This document shows positions 32,067 to 42,581 of a DNA stretch of 64,000 nucleotides, in pieces (the stretch's first letter is position 1; each line of letters begins with the position of its first letter). A program made the translations under genes and the position numbers. The stretch comes from Lentzea albidocapillata (GTDB taxonomy: Bacteria; Actinomycetota; Actinomycetes; Mycobacteriales; Pseudonocardiaceae): assembly GCF_000719115.1 (NCBI RefSeq), contig NZ_JOEA01000007.1, forward strand, positions 62,001-126,000. Direction: 5' to 3'. The notes below the pieces were generated by a model. It was not told the DNA's origin. It searched no databases and was given only the letters and a program-made list of their open reading frames with translations.

Positions 32067-33799
32067 AACGGCTGGCATTGCTGCTGCTCGTCCTCGTGAC
32101 CCTGTCCGGGTGCGCCGCGATCCCGACGAACACCCAGCCGAAACCGATCGGGTCGAAGGACAGCAAGGCGTCCAACACCCCCGCCGCGCCGGAACCGCTC
32201 CAGAACATCGACCCGTTCACGCTCGTGCGCGACTTCATCGAGGCGACGTCGAACCCGGACAACAACTACGCGGCCGCCCGCGCGTTCATGACGCCGGACG
32301 CCAGCCGGAAGTGGGACACCAAGAACCCCACGATCATCGAGACCGCGTTCTCCACCGTGCCGACCTCGCAGGCGCCGCAGGACAAGACGCAGACCGTTCT
32401 CCTGCAGGGCAAGTACGTCGGCCGGCTCGGCAGCGACAACGCGTTCGTCCCGCAGCTCGGCGACTTCCAGAAGCCGGTGAAGGTCGAGCGCAACAGCGAG
32501 AACCAGTGGCGGATCTCCGAACCGCCCGCGGGCATCTACATGCCGCAGAACCTCTTCAACACCACGTACCGCCGCATCACGCTGTACTTCTACAACCCCG
32601 AGTTCACCGTGCTGGTGCCGGATCCGCGTTACGTCGTGATCCCGCCGGCGACGTCGATTCCGACGCGCGTGACCGAACTGCTGATCGCGGGCCCTGGCGA
32701 CGCCGTCCGCGACACCTTGGTGAGCGCGCTGGGCCCGGACGCCGACAAGTTCTCGGACACTCGCGAATCCGACGACGGCGCACTGGAGGTGAACCTCACC
32801 AACGTCGGCAAGGACCTCACCCCGGAAAAGCGCAAGCAGATCGTCGCGCAGGTCGTGAAGTCGTACTTGGGCGTCACCTCTTCGCGCGTGCGCGTCCTGG
32901 TGGACGGCCAGCAGATCCTGCCCGACCAGCGCGACTACCGGCCGTCCGACGTGTCGGCGACCGCGGGCGAGGCGTTGCTGGCGCTGAACGCGAACCTCCA
33001 GGGCATGATCGTGGCGGACGGCTCGGTCCGTTCGCTGACCGACGGCGCCCCGATCAAGGGCCCCGCGGGCACAGGCGCGTACAGCGTCGCCTCCGCCGCA
33101 CAGTCCCTGGACGGCTCACGCCTGGCCGTGGTCTCCCGCTCCGGCGGCGGAATGCGGCTGCGAGTCGGCGAGCTGGAACAGGAACTGTCCGAAGTGGACC
33201 TGACCGCGACCACCCTGTCGAGACCGACGTGGCAGCTCTCGAGCGGCCCGAAGGAACCGGGCACCGAGGTCTGGACGGCGGTCGACGGCACCTCGGTGAC
33301 CAGGGTGACCCGCTCCGACAACGGCAGCTGGACCGCCAAGGGCGTCAACATCACCGACATCGTGCCGTTCGGCTCGATCAGCGAACTGCGCCTCTCCCGC
33401 GACGGCACCCGAGCCGCCCTGGTGATCGCCGGCAAGCTCTACATCGCTTCGGTGGTGCGCAACAACCAGGACGTGGCGCTGCGCTCACCGCGGCAGCTGC
33501 AGCCGTCGATCCTGGGCTCGGCCGTGCAGTCCATCGACTGGCTCTCGCAGGACGTGCTGGTGGTCTCCTCCTCGCTGCCTTCGTGGCCGGTCACCAAGGT
33601 CTACACCGACGGCTATCGGATGGACCGCTACAGCCAGTCGAACCTCAACGTGCCGGTGGGTTCAGTGGCGGCGGCGCCGGCGCGTCAGGTGCAGGTGGTG
33701 GACCCTTCCGGGCTGTGGTCGGCTTCGGACATCACTGATGTGTGGAGGTCGAGCGGGATCCGGGTGCCGATGGGTGCGCTGGTGTTCTACCCAGGCTGA
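32063..33799 (+). CDS. lpqB: Lipoprotein LpqB, accessory of MtrAB
   Basis: 578 residues. Lipoprotein signal RLALLLLVLVTLSGCAAI with Cys17 as lipidation site. A GerMN-like domain around residues 190-300 (VVIPPATSIPTRVTELLIAG, LEVNLTNVGKDLTPEKRKQI), then a beta-propeller-like C-terminal half (about 320-578). LpqB binds the MtrB sensor region and tunes signalling in mycobacteria. GTG at 32063 overlaps the mtrB stop in GTGA, indicating coupled translation. Length and order are as in Rv3244c. Confidence 0.96.
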   Translation: MKRLALLLLVLVTLSGCAAIPTNTQPKPIGSKDSKASNTPAAPEPLQNIDPFTLVRDFIEATSNPDNNYAAARAFMTPDASRKWDTKNPTIIETAFSTVPTSQAPQDKTQTVLLQGKYVGRLGSDNAFVPQLGDFQKPVKVERNSENQWRISEPPAGIYMPQNLFNTTYRRITLYFYNPEFTVLVPDPRYVVIPPATSIPTRVTELLIAGPGDAVRDTLVSALGPDADKFSDTRESDDGALEVNLTNVGKDLTPEKRKQIVAQVVKSYLGVTSSRVRVLVDGQQILPDQRDYRPSDVSATAGEALLALNANLQGMIVADGSVRSLTDGAPIKGPAGTGAYSVASAAQSLDGSRLAVVSRSGGGMRLRVGELEQELSEVDLTATTLSRPTWQLSSGPKEPGTEVWTAVDGTSVTRVTRSDNGSWTAKGVNITDIVPFGSISELRLSRDGTRAALVIAGKLYIASVVRNNQDVALRSPRQLQPSILGSAVQSIDWLSQDVLVVSSSLPSWPVTKVYTDGYRMDRYSQSNLNVPVGSVAAAPARQVQVVDPSGLWSASDITDVWRSSGIRVPMGALVFYPG

Positions 33800-33833
33800 T
33801 GCGTCTGAGTTGGCGTGGCGCTGGGTGGCTGGG

Positions 33834-33917
33834 CTGACGCGGCTGGGCTGACGCGGCTGGGCTGACGCGGCTGGGCTGACGCGGCTGGGCTGACGCGGCT
33901 GGGCTGACGCGGCTGGG
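33834..33917. repeat. 14-base tandem repeat, six copies
   Basis: CTGACGCGGCTGGG is repeated exactly at 33834, 33848, 33862, 33876, 33890 and 33904. The array sits between the convergent lpqB and comF genes and does not code for a recognisable protein. Degenerate flanks (gctgggtggctggg and gctggggatggctgg) suggest older decayed copies. The rest of the 366-base lpqB-comF interval shows nothing else convincing. Copy number is likely variable between strains. Confidence 0.9.
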
Positions 33918-34164
33918 GATGGCTGGACAGCGGCGTGCGGCGCGGTCGGGGCGGCTGGACTGAGGTGGTCTGGGCTGGTTGGTGGCTGAGTTGGCGTGGC
34001 CAGGCGGATGGCGCGGCGCGGACTGGTCGGCGGTGCCGACGTGGCGAGTCGTTGTTGCGAGTTTTCACCGCCTGCCGAAGCGTCCCGCCCCACGCCACCC
34101 GACCACAGGCGTCGCTATCCAGGACCTCAGACCCTGACTGCAGACGCCCTCACTGCCGCGGCCC

Positions 34165-34782
34165 TCACTGCCCAGGCCGGTGCGGCCGGGCCGACGTCAG
34201 CACCAGCACCGCGTTCGTCCGCACCCCTGCCTGCCGCAGAGCGCGAACACAGGCCGACGCCGTGGCCCCGGTGGTGACCACGTCGTCCAGCAGCACGGTG
34301 GTGCCCGGCGGCGCCGGACCACAGACCTGCACCCGCCCGTCCAGGTTCCGCCTCCGCGCTCCGGCGCCGAGCCCCACCGAGTCGGCCACTCCGGCAGCCA
34401 GGCGCAGCACGGGTGCGACGGCGGCGATCTCCGCCTCCCTCGCGATGCGCAGCATGTGGTCGCCGCCGCGATCCCGCGCGGCACTGCGGCGTGAAGGCGC
34501 GGGGATGAGCGTCCACGGTGGAGGCCCGAGAGCGACGAGGGCTGCCGCGACCAGGGCGCCGAACCACGCTGCGAGGGGCCGTGCGCCTCGTTCCTTGAAG
34601 GCGAGCACCAGTTCCCTTGCGGCGCCGTGATAGGCGGCCAGCGTCCACACTGGCGGGCCCACACCGGGGACCTGGAGCCGTGTGGGTGGGCCGAACGAGG
34701 CGAAGCACGTGGCGCAGCACTGGGAGCCGGCGCGGCCGCAGCCGGAGCAGGTGGCCGGCACGAGCAGGTCGAAAGCTGTCAT
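34165..34782 (-). CDS. ComF-family phosphoribosyltransferase-like protein
   Basis: 205 residues. Zinc-knuckle cysteines C12, C15, C22/C23 and C26 at the N-terminus, then ELVLAFKERGARPLAAWF and the PRPP-loop motif TTVLLDDVVTTGATASACV. The lipoyl-like end RPHRPGQ is short. In naturally competent bacteria ComF acts in DNA uptake; in actinobacteria without a full competence system its role is unclear, with DNA repair suggested. It is the syntenic equivalent of Rv3242c, although here convergent with lpqB. ATG at 34782. Confidence 0.9.
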   Translation of the reverse strand: MTAFDLLVPATCSGCGRAGSQCCATCFASFGPPTRLQVPGVGPPVWTLAAYHGAARELVLAFKERGARPLAAWFGALVAAALVALGPPPWTLIPAPSRRSAARDRGGDHMLRIAREAEIAAVAPVLRLAAGVADSVGLGAGARRRNLDGRVQVCGPAPPGTTVLLDDVVTTGATASACVRALRQAGVRTNAVLVLTSARPHRPGQ

Positions 34783-35735
34783 GGGATCAGGATGGCGGCG
34801 AGGTCTGACAGAAAATTCGGGGGAGAGGCTCGGCGGGGTCTTTCGGCACCGCCCACAAGGGTGAAGTTCCGGTGACGTTGTCGATCTCCGAGACGGTTCG
34901 GCGCGACGAGAATCCCCTGCTCGGCGCGCGTTCTGTGACGATCTTGCGAGACGAAGTAACTTGTTTCGACCCGTTTGTCCCAGCCGGTGTTTCAGAACTG
35001 AGGCGTCCGCACATGAGGCGTCGATCAACGGCCTCGGACCCGAGCGATCACGCGCCTGAGGCGGCCTCGGACGTGCGCCTCACGCCCCCGACTTGTTAAC
35101 GATTATTCACGTATGGAGCTGACCAGCGGTTATTACTGGGCAATAGCGGTACGTCCGTGCCGACGGTGATCGACTGCCTTGTCCGCCATTGGGCGAAATC
35201 TACCGTTCAGCCAGGCGTGACTGGGCTGTGATCGGGCATCCGCGGCGCTCAGTTCGGTGCGAAGAAGTGCGGCGGGGCCGCCGAGAGGCTCGGAATCGAT
35301 CTCTTCCAGGTTTCGGGAACATGACGCGCGGGTCGCCCGTTGGCTGGGTATGAGGCCGCGACTGGACCCGTTCGACGCAGCGAGACTGCCGTCGAGTGCC
35401 GGTCCGGGTGTGCGCCGTTCGGGTGAGTGGAGTGCCGGGAGGTTTGGTTCGGGGCACGCTCGGGAAACGACTGGCAACGCGCTGTCGTCGCGCTGCGTAG
35501 TCATCAAAAAATCTCGTCGTTCCCCCGGCAAGGGGGCTTACGCGACGGTGAATCCCAAGCTAACGTGCACCGCTATCAGCGTTCCCGGCCCACGGGGAGG
35601 AGGCGAACAGCCCATGACCCTGGCGCCGTGAGAGCTGAGGGAGACGACCCTCTGCGACACATCCGCGATCGAAGATCGCCACGGCGCTTTAATGCAGTCC
35701 AGCCATAGCTCGCAACAAAGCGAGGGAGGTCGTGT
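34783..35735. other. 950-base gene-free interval between comF and hpf
   Basis: No reading frame here has a credible start, codon bias and family pattern. The first 300 bases are mixed, with an AT-richer island at 35094-35150. A stress-type promoter candidate lies at 35315-35341. From 35510 on there are several hairpins: CGTCG-T-T-CCCCC...GGGGG...CGACG (35515-35547), GCGATC-GAA-GATCGC (35665-35679) and CTCGC-AACAAA-GCGAG (35709-35724). The last overlaps the ribosome site of hpf. A five-codon frame MTLAP at 35614 has a strong GGAGGAGG site. A structured leader for hpf is likely. Confidence 0.6.
35315..35341 (+). promoter_or_regulatory. Candidate SigH/SigR-type promoter upstream of hpf
   Basis: GGGAAC at 35315-35320 and CGTT at 35338-35341 are separated by 17 bases, matching the GGGAAY...CGTT pattern of thiol-stress/extracytoplasmic sigma factors. 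It points toward hpf with a leader of nearly 390 bases. A gene for such a sigma factor is present at 53049. Visual match only. Confidence 0.4.
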
Positions 35736-36401
35736 ATGGACATCGTCGTTAAGGGCCGCAACGTCGAGGTGCCCGATCACTACAGGGTTCACGTCGCCGA
35801 AAAGCTGGCCCGGCTTGAGCGCTACGACCGCAAGGTCATCCGCTTCGACGTGGAACTCTTCCACGAGCCGAACCGCCGTCAGTCGAAGAACTGTCAGCGG
35901 GTCGAAATCACCGGCAAGGGACGTGGACCCGTGGTCCGTTCCGAAGCCTGCGCGGGTGACTTCTACGCCGCGCTCGATGCTGCGGTCGCGAAGCTCGAGA
36001 ACCGTCTGCGTCGGTCACACGACCGCAGGCGCGTCCACCACGGGGCCCGCGCCCCGATCTCGGTGGCCGAAGCGACAAGCGGACTGGCTGACCGGTCCGC
36101 AGGCGAAAGCATGACGTCGCGCCGCGCCAAGACCGCGGTGCTCGACGCACCCGAGGCCGACTACGAGGGCATGGCGGAAGTGCCCACGCAGCGTTGGGAC
36201 GACGGCCTCGAAGAAAAGTTGCCCGGACGCGTCGTACGCGAGAAGGAGCACGCCGCCAAACCGATGACCGTCGACCAGGCCCTCTACGAGATGGAACTGG
36301 TCGGACACGACTTCTACCTGTTCGCCGACGCCGAGTGCGGACGCCCGAGTGTCGTCTACCGCCGGAAGGGATTCGACTACGGCGTGATCAGGCTGGCCTG
36401 A
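35736..36401 (+). CDS. hpf: Long-form ribosome hibernation promoting factor
   Basis: 221 residues. N-terminal S30AE/YfiA domain (1-95): MDIVVKGRNVEVPDHYRVHV, RYDRKVIRFDVELFHEPN and AALDAAVAKLENRLRRSHDR. A flexible linker follows, then the C-terminal dimerisation domain of long HPF (about 160-221): KPMTVDQALYEMELVGHDFY then LFADAECGRPSVVYRRKGFD. It inactivates and pairs 70S ribosomes in stationary phase or stress. ATG at 35736 with GAGGGAGG 6 bases upstream. A long structured leader precedes it. A strong terminator follows at 36430. Confidence 0.96.
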   Translation: MDIVVKGRNVEVPDHYRVHVAEKLARLERYDRKVIRFDVELFHEPNRRQSKNCQRVEITGKGRGPVVRSEACAGDFYAALDAAVAKLENRLRRSHDRRRVHHGARAPISVAEATSGLADRSAGESMTSRRAKTAVLDAPEADYEGMAEVPTQRWDDGLEEKLPGRVVREKEHAAKPMTVDQALYEMELVGHDFYLFADAECGRPSVVYRRKGFDYGVIRLA

Positions 36402-36429
36402 CCCCGCTCGACCCACGTTCCTTCGACCG

Positions 36430-36464
36430 CCGCCGCCCCGCACCCCTCGTGTGCGGGGCGGCGG
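36430..36464 (+). terminator. Intrinsic-type terminator hairpin after hpf
   Basis: CCGCCGCCCCGCAC at 36430-36443 pairs perfectly with GTGCGGGGCGGCGG at 36451-36464; loop of 7. It is a 14-pair GC stem 29 bases past the hpf stop, without a T-run, which is common in high-GC genomes. Confidence 0.8.
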
Positions 36465-36506
36465 TGTGCGTCTGCGGCCACCCGGCCCCCCATTCCGCGC
36501 ATGGAC

Positions 36507-36525
36507 GTTCACCGTGAAGGTGAAC
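36507..36525. repeat. Inverted repeat in front of secA
   Basis: GTTCACC-GTGAA-GGTGAAC, perfect seven-base arms, 243 bases upstream of secA. It may be an operator or hairpin. A weak -10-like TACGAT lies nearer to secA at 36702-36707. Nothing else is seen in the hpf-secA interval beyond the terminator. Confidence 0.5.
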
Positions 36526-36767
36526 TTGGCCGGGCCAGGAACCTTTGCGCGGCACTCGTACGTTCTTCACTCCAGTAGCCGAGGTGGGGGCACCGGCGCC
36601 AGGCGGACTGCGGAAGATCGCAGAAACGGCACCTGACCTGCACAGACAAGGTCGCGTAACCCAATCCGCCTGTGTCCGTGCACACATCTTGGCGACTTGC
36701 CTACGATGGGCAGGGGAAAGGCGTCCGACGTGGGCGCGCCGCGATACAGGTGATGAGGTCTATCCAG

Positions 36768-39710
<2,943 letters not shown>

Positions 39711-39781
39711 CGCCCCACCGCACCACCACTGCGTGGGCCGCGTTCCTCCGGGACCGCGGCCCACGTGGCGTTTGGGGGGCC

Positions 39782-40189
39782 TCACTCCAGCACCGTGAAC
39801 GACGTGAACCACCACCTCCCGCCGGCGTGCTCGGCCCGACCGGCCGCGGCCAGCACCCGCCCCTCCCGCCGCAAGGTCACCGACATCTCCGCCACCAGCC
39901 GCGACGGATGGCAGACCCGAGGCGCCCGCACCATCCGCGTGGTCCGGGCACGGACCGACCCGCCGAGCCGGGCCGCCAGCACGGGCACCGCGATCTCCCG
40001 CAACAACCGGGCAGGGCGCCGTCCGTCCAGCACCTCCAGCACCGCCGAGAGCAGCCGTGCGGCATCCAGCGCGGGGGACGGTGGCTCCGGCACCGGGACC
40101 CACACCGGGCGCGGCCGGGGCAGGGGAATCCGGGAGGGGCCTCCGACCGGAGGCTCGTAGGCGGGCAGGCGGCGAACAACTGGGGGCAT
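39782..40189 (-). CDS. Rv3235-family protein
   Basis: 135 residues. Proline-rich basic start (RRLPAYEPPVGGPSRIPLPR), then ALDAARLLSAVLEVLDGRRP and a beta region VRARTTRMVRAPRVCHPSRL, ending AGGRWWFTSFTVLE. This matches the short actinobacterial family of Rv3235, which lies near secA1. Function unknown; no membrane span or catalytic motif. ATG at 40189. Convergent with secA. Confidence 0.85.
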   Translation of the reverse strand: MPPVVRRLPAYEPPVGGPSRIPLPRPRPVWVPVPEPPSPALDAARLLSAVLEVLDGRRPARLLREIAVPVLAARLGGSVRARTTRMVRAPRVCHPSRLVAEMSVTLRREGRVLAAAGRAEHAGGRWWFTSFTVLE

Positions 40190-40258
40190 GGTTGACCTGG
40201 CGAGCCGGCAACGAGATCAGGACACCGAACACCCGAAAGTGGGGTTACGGTCGCCACC

Positions 40259-40669
40259 ATGCTGAAAGCCCTGGTGCTCGACTACGGCGGCGTCCTGACC
40301 GACCCCGGCGAGGACAACCCCGCCGAACCGCCGCTGCTCACCGCCCTGCGCAAGGCCAGGCAGCACGGGCTCAAGACCGCCCTGCTGTCCAATGCGGACG
40401 GGTGGTGGCAGCCGCCCGGCGCGCTGACCGCGGTACTGGACGCCGCGGTCATCTCCGGCGAGGTCGGGCTCGTCAAGCCGGACACCGAGATCTACCTGCT
40501 CACGGCCACCAAGCTGAACGTGAAGCCGGAGGAGTGCGTCTTCGTCGACGACCTCGCGGTCAACGTCCGAGGGGCTGCCAAGGCGGGCATGGTCGGTGTC
40601 CACCATCGGTCGACACGGTCCACCCTCGAGGAGCTGGAAATCCTGCTAGCGATCGCGCTCCGCGATTAA
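40259..40669 (+). CDS. Short HAD-family hydrolase
   Basis: 136 residues. All four HAD motifs in compressed form: LKALVLDYGGVLTDPGE (motif I; the usual DxD is D-Y-G, so the second Asp is absent), KTALLSNADG (II), GEVGLVKPDTEIYLL (III) and CVFVDDLAVNVRGAAKAGM (IV). No cap domain is present, so it would act on larger or exposed substrates. The D-x-G-G replacement in motif I is common in this subgroup, where phosphatase activity is not assured. It is divergent from the Rv3235-like gene. Confidence 0.88.
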   Translation: MLKALVLDYGGVLTDPGEDNPAEPPLLTALRKARQHGLKTALLSNADGWWQPPGALTAVLDAAVISGEVGLVKPDTEIYLLTATKLNVKPEECVFVDDLAVNVRGAAKAGMVGVHHRSTRSTLEELEILLAIALRD

Positions 40670-40753
40670 GGGTTCACCCCGGCGCGTCATTGCCCCTTTT
40701 TCGGCCAGGCACTAGCGTTGAATTTGCCGGTAGTCGATTGAATAGGGGAGAAA

Positions 40754-41053
40754 ATGCGAAGAATTGTCGCTTGTGTTGCGCTCGCCATTGCAGCCACGGC
40801 AATTGCATCACCCGCGCAGGCGCAGGAACGCGGCTGCTACGAGGACTATCTGAGGGACGGGCGCACCATCGAGGTCTTCTGTGACGAAGGCCGGCCAGGG
40901 CGGTTCCGGGCCGTCGCGCACTGCACGAACGGGCTCGGGGTCTGGGACCAGTACGGGACGATCGGCCGGGTCAGGGGCGAGCCCTCGGTGGCGGAGTGCA
41001 CGTCACTGCTGGGGTACCCGCGGGTCAACGGGTACCACGTCGACTGGATCTGA
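40754..41053 (+). CDS. Small secreted protein with four cysteines
   Basis: 99 residues. A Sec signal peptide RRIVACVALAIAATAIASPA with a likely cut after AQA (about residue 23). The mature 75 residues contain cysteines in ERGCYEDY, EVFCDEGRPG, VAHCTNGLGVW and VAECTSLLGYP, probably two disulfides. No family recognised. RBS AGGGGAG directly before the ATG. It is preceded by a comparatively AT-rich stretch that probably holds its promoter. Confidence 0.8.
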   Translation: MRRIVACVALAIAATAIASPAQAQERGCYEDYLRDGRTIEVFCDEGRPGRFRAVAHCTNGLGVWDQYGTIGRVRGEPSVAECTSLLGYPRVNGYHVDWI

Positions 41054-41800
41054 TCACTGAGCCCGGCGCACCAGCTCGAAGCAGAGCACAGCCGCCGCTG
41101 ACGCGACGTTCAGGGATTCCACGCCCGCCGCCATCGGAATCGACAGCCAGGACGTGATGTGCGGACGCACGTCCTCGGTGATTCCGGACGTTTCGCTGCC
41201 CAGCACGAAAGCCGCGCGCTGCGGGAAAGAAGCGGAATAAATCGTGTCGGACGCGTGGGAATCGAGCGCGTGGAGCGAATAACCGGACGCGCGCAACAAA
41301 GCAGAGGCCTCCGCCGAGGTGCCGCAGCGCAGAACGGGCGCGCGGAAAGCCACTCCGGCGGAGGCCTTCACCACGAGCGGGTCGATCGAGGCGACGCCTC
41401 GGCGGGGCACGACGATGCCGTCGATGCCCGCGGCGGTCGCGGTGCGCAGGATCATGCCCACGTTCGCGGGGGTCGTGATGCCGTCCAGCACGAGCACGGA
41501 CCGCAGCGAACCCTCTTCCAGGGCCAGCGCCAGCGGCTTCATGCGCGGCGCGACCACGTCGGCGAGCACGCCCTGGTCCTGCTTGCCGTTGCCGGCCAGC
41601 ACCTTCACGCGCTGCGCGGTCGCCCGCTGCACGGCGACGCCACGCGTACGGGCCGCGTCGAGGATCTCGCGCGCGGCCGGGCCACGGGCCGTGTCGGCGA
41701 GCACCACCTTGTCGACCGTGAGCGCCGGGTCGTCCAGCGCCTCCAGCACTGGCTTGCGGCCGTAGACGGTGACGAAGCGGTCCTTGGGCGAGATCTCCAC
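41054..41800 (-). CDS. SpoU/TrmH-family RNA 2'-O-ribose methyltransferase
   Basis: 248 residues. N-terminal RNA-binding part with VYGRKPVLEALDD (RlmB-like substrate domain), then the SPOUT knot: VLVLDGITTPANVGMILRTA (motif 1), AAFVLGSETSGITEDVR (motif 2) and LSIPMAAGVESLNVASAAAV (motif 3). It methylates rRNA or tRNA using SAM. The exact site is not evident. Its stop abuts the secreted-protein gene on the other strand. ATG at 41800. Confidence 0.92.
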   Translation of the reverse strand: MEISPKDRFVTVYGRKPVLEALDDPALTVDKVVLADTARGPAAREILDAARTRGVAVQRATAQRVKVLAGNGKQDQGVLADVVAPRMKPLALALEEGSLRSVLVLDGITTPANVGMILRTATAAGIDGIVVPRRGVASIDPLVVKASAGVAFRAPVLRCGTSAEASALLRASGYSLHALDSHASDTIYSASFPQRAAFVLGSETSGITEDVRPHITSWLSIPMAAGVESLNVASAAAVLCFELVRRAQ

Positions 41801-41905
41801 GGGAAGAGGGTGACAGAGGCGGGCACAGCGGGCTCAAACGGGTGAAGAGCTCCACTAGAGCCGTTCGGCCCTTGTGCTTTGGATCATATCGATGATGATC
41901 GTCAC

Positions 41906-42571
41906 ATGACGTCAGGTATGCGCAGCGTCGCGCAACGTCAACATCTCGCGAGCGGTCAGGACTCGGATGTGTTCATCCGGTCCGACGGGCTGCTCGTCAA
42001 ACGCACGCGCACAGGCCGTGACCTGCGGCGCGAGGCCGAGATGATGCTGTACCTGAGCGGCTACGGCATCCCCGTCCCGCGCGTGCACGAGGCCACGGAA
42101 GACGAACTGGTCATGCAGTACGTGCCGGGCCCGCGGATGTCCGAGGAGATCGGCCGCAAGCCGTGGCTCGCGGGCAGCCTCGGCGAGGAGCTCGCGGACC
42201 TGCACCACCGTCTCGACGTCATCCCGGCGCCCGGCTTCCTCAGCGGCGAGGGCGATCTGCTGCACCTCGACCTGCACCCCGGCAACGTCGTGCTCGGCCC
42301 GGACGGTCCCGTGGTCCTGGACTGGGCGAGCGCCACCAAGGGCGACCGCAGGCTCGACGTCGCACTGAGCTGGGTGTCGCTCGCCGTCGCGCACCTCGCA
42401 CCGGTCATGAAGCTCACGCGCTGGCGGTTCCTCCGCTCGTTCATGGCCAACGTCGACCCGGAGGCGAGGGACGCGATTCCGGAGGCCGCGCGCATCCGGC
42501 TGGAGCGGCACGACCGCGATCCGCGCGAACGCGCCGCACTTCAGAAGCTGATGGACCGCGAACGCCACTAG
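41906..42571 (+). CDS. APH/choline-kinase-like phosphotransferase
   Basis: 221 residues. Kinase-like fold: VFIRSDGLLVKRTRTGRDLR (glycine-poor loop and Lys), LVMQYVPGPRMSEEIG (hinge), the catalytic Brenner-type motif LLHLDLHPGNVVLGP and metal-binding VVLDWASATKGDRRLD. Substrate unknown; aminoglycosides, small alcohols and macrolides are family possibilities. It resembles the conserved kinase next to WS/DGAT genes rather than a resistance gene. ATG at 41906 is preferred to 41879. It ends 10 bases before the acyltransferase gene. Confidence 0.82.
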   Translation: MTSGMRSVAQRQHLASGQDSDVFIRSDGLLVKRTRTGRDLRREAEMMLYLSGYGIPVPRVHEATEDELVMQYVPGPRMSEEIGRKPWLAGSLGEELADLHHRLDVIPAPGFLSGEGDLLHLDLHPGNVVLGPDGPVVLDWASATKGDRRLDVALSWVSLAVAHLAPVMKLTRWRFLRSFMANVDPEARDAIPEAARIRLERHDRDPRERAALQKLMDRERH

Positions 42572-42581
42572 GCTGGGGTGC

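Noticed and set aside
35510..35600. Similarity of GACGGTGAATCCCAAGCTAACG to parts of the c-di-AMP (ydaO) riboswitch
   Set aside because: The GGTGAAT and GCTAAC pieces are adjacent instead of separated by the long helical arms, and hpf is not a known target. Kept only as a generic structured leader.
35257..35631. 124-codon plus-strand frame before hpf
   Set aside because: Arg/Ser/Gly-rich translation without family pattern or ribosome site at the start, and it runs through predicted hairpins. Likely a non-coding frame in GC-rich DNA.
39782..40232. Very long minus-strand open frame through the secA gene (36567-40232)
   Set aside because: It is the shadow of secA in GC-rich DNA; repetitive V/L/D/R-rich translation with no start context. 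Only the Rv3235-like gene at its upper end is real.
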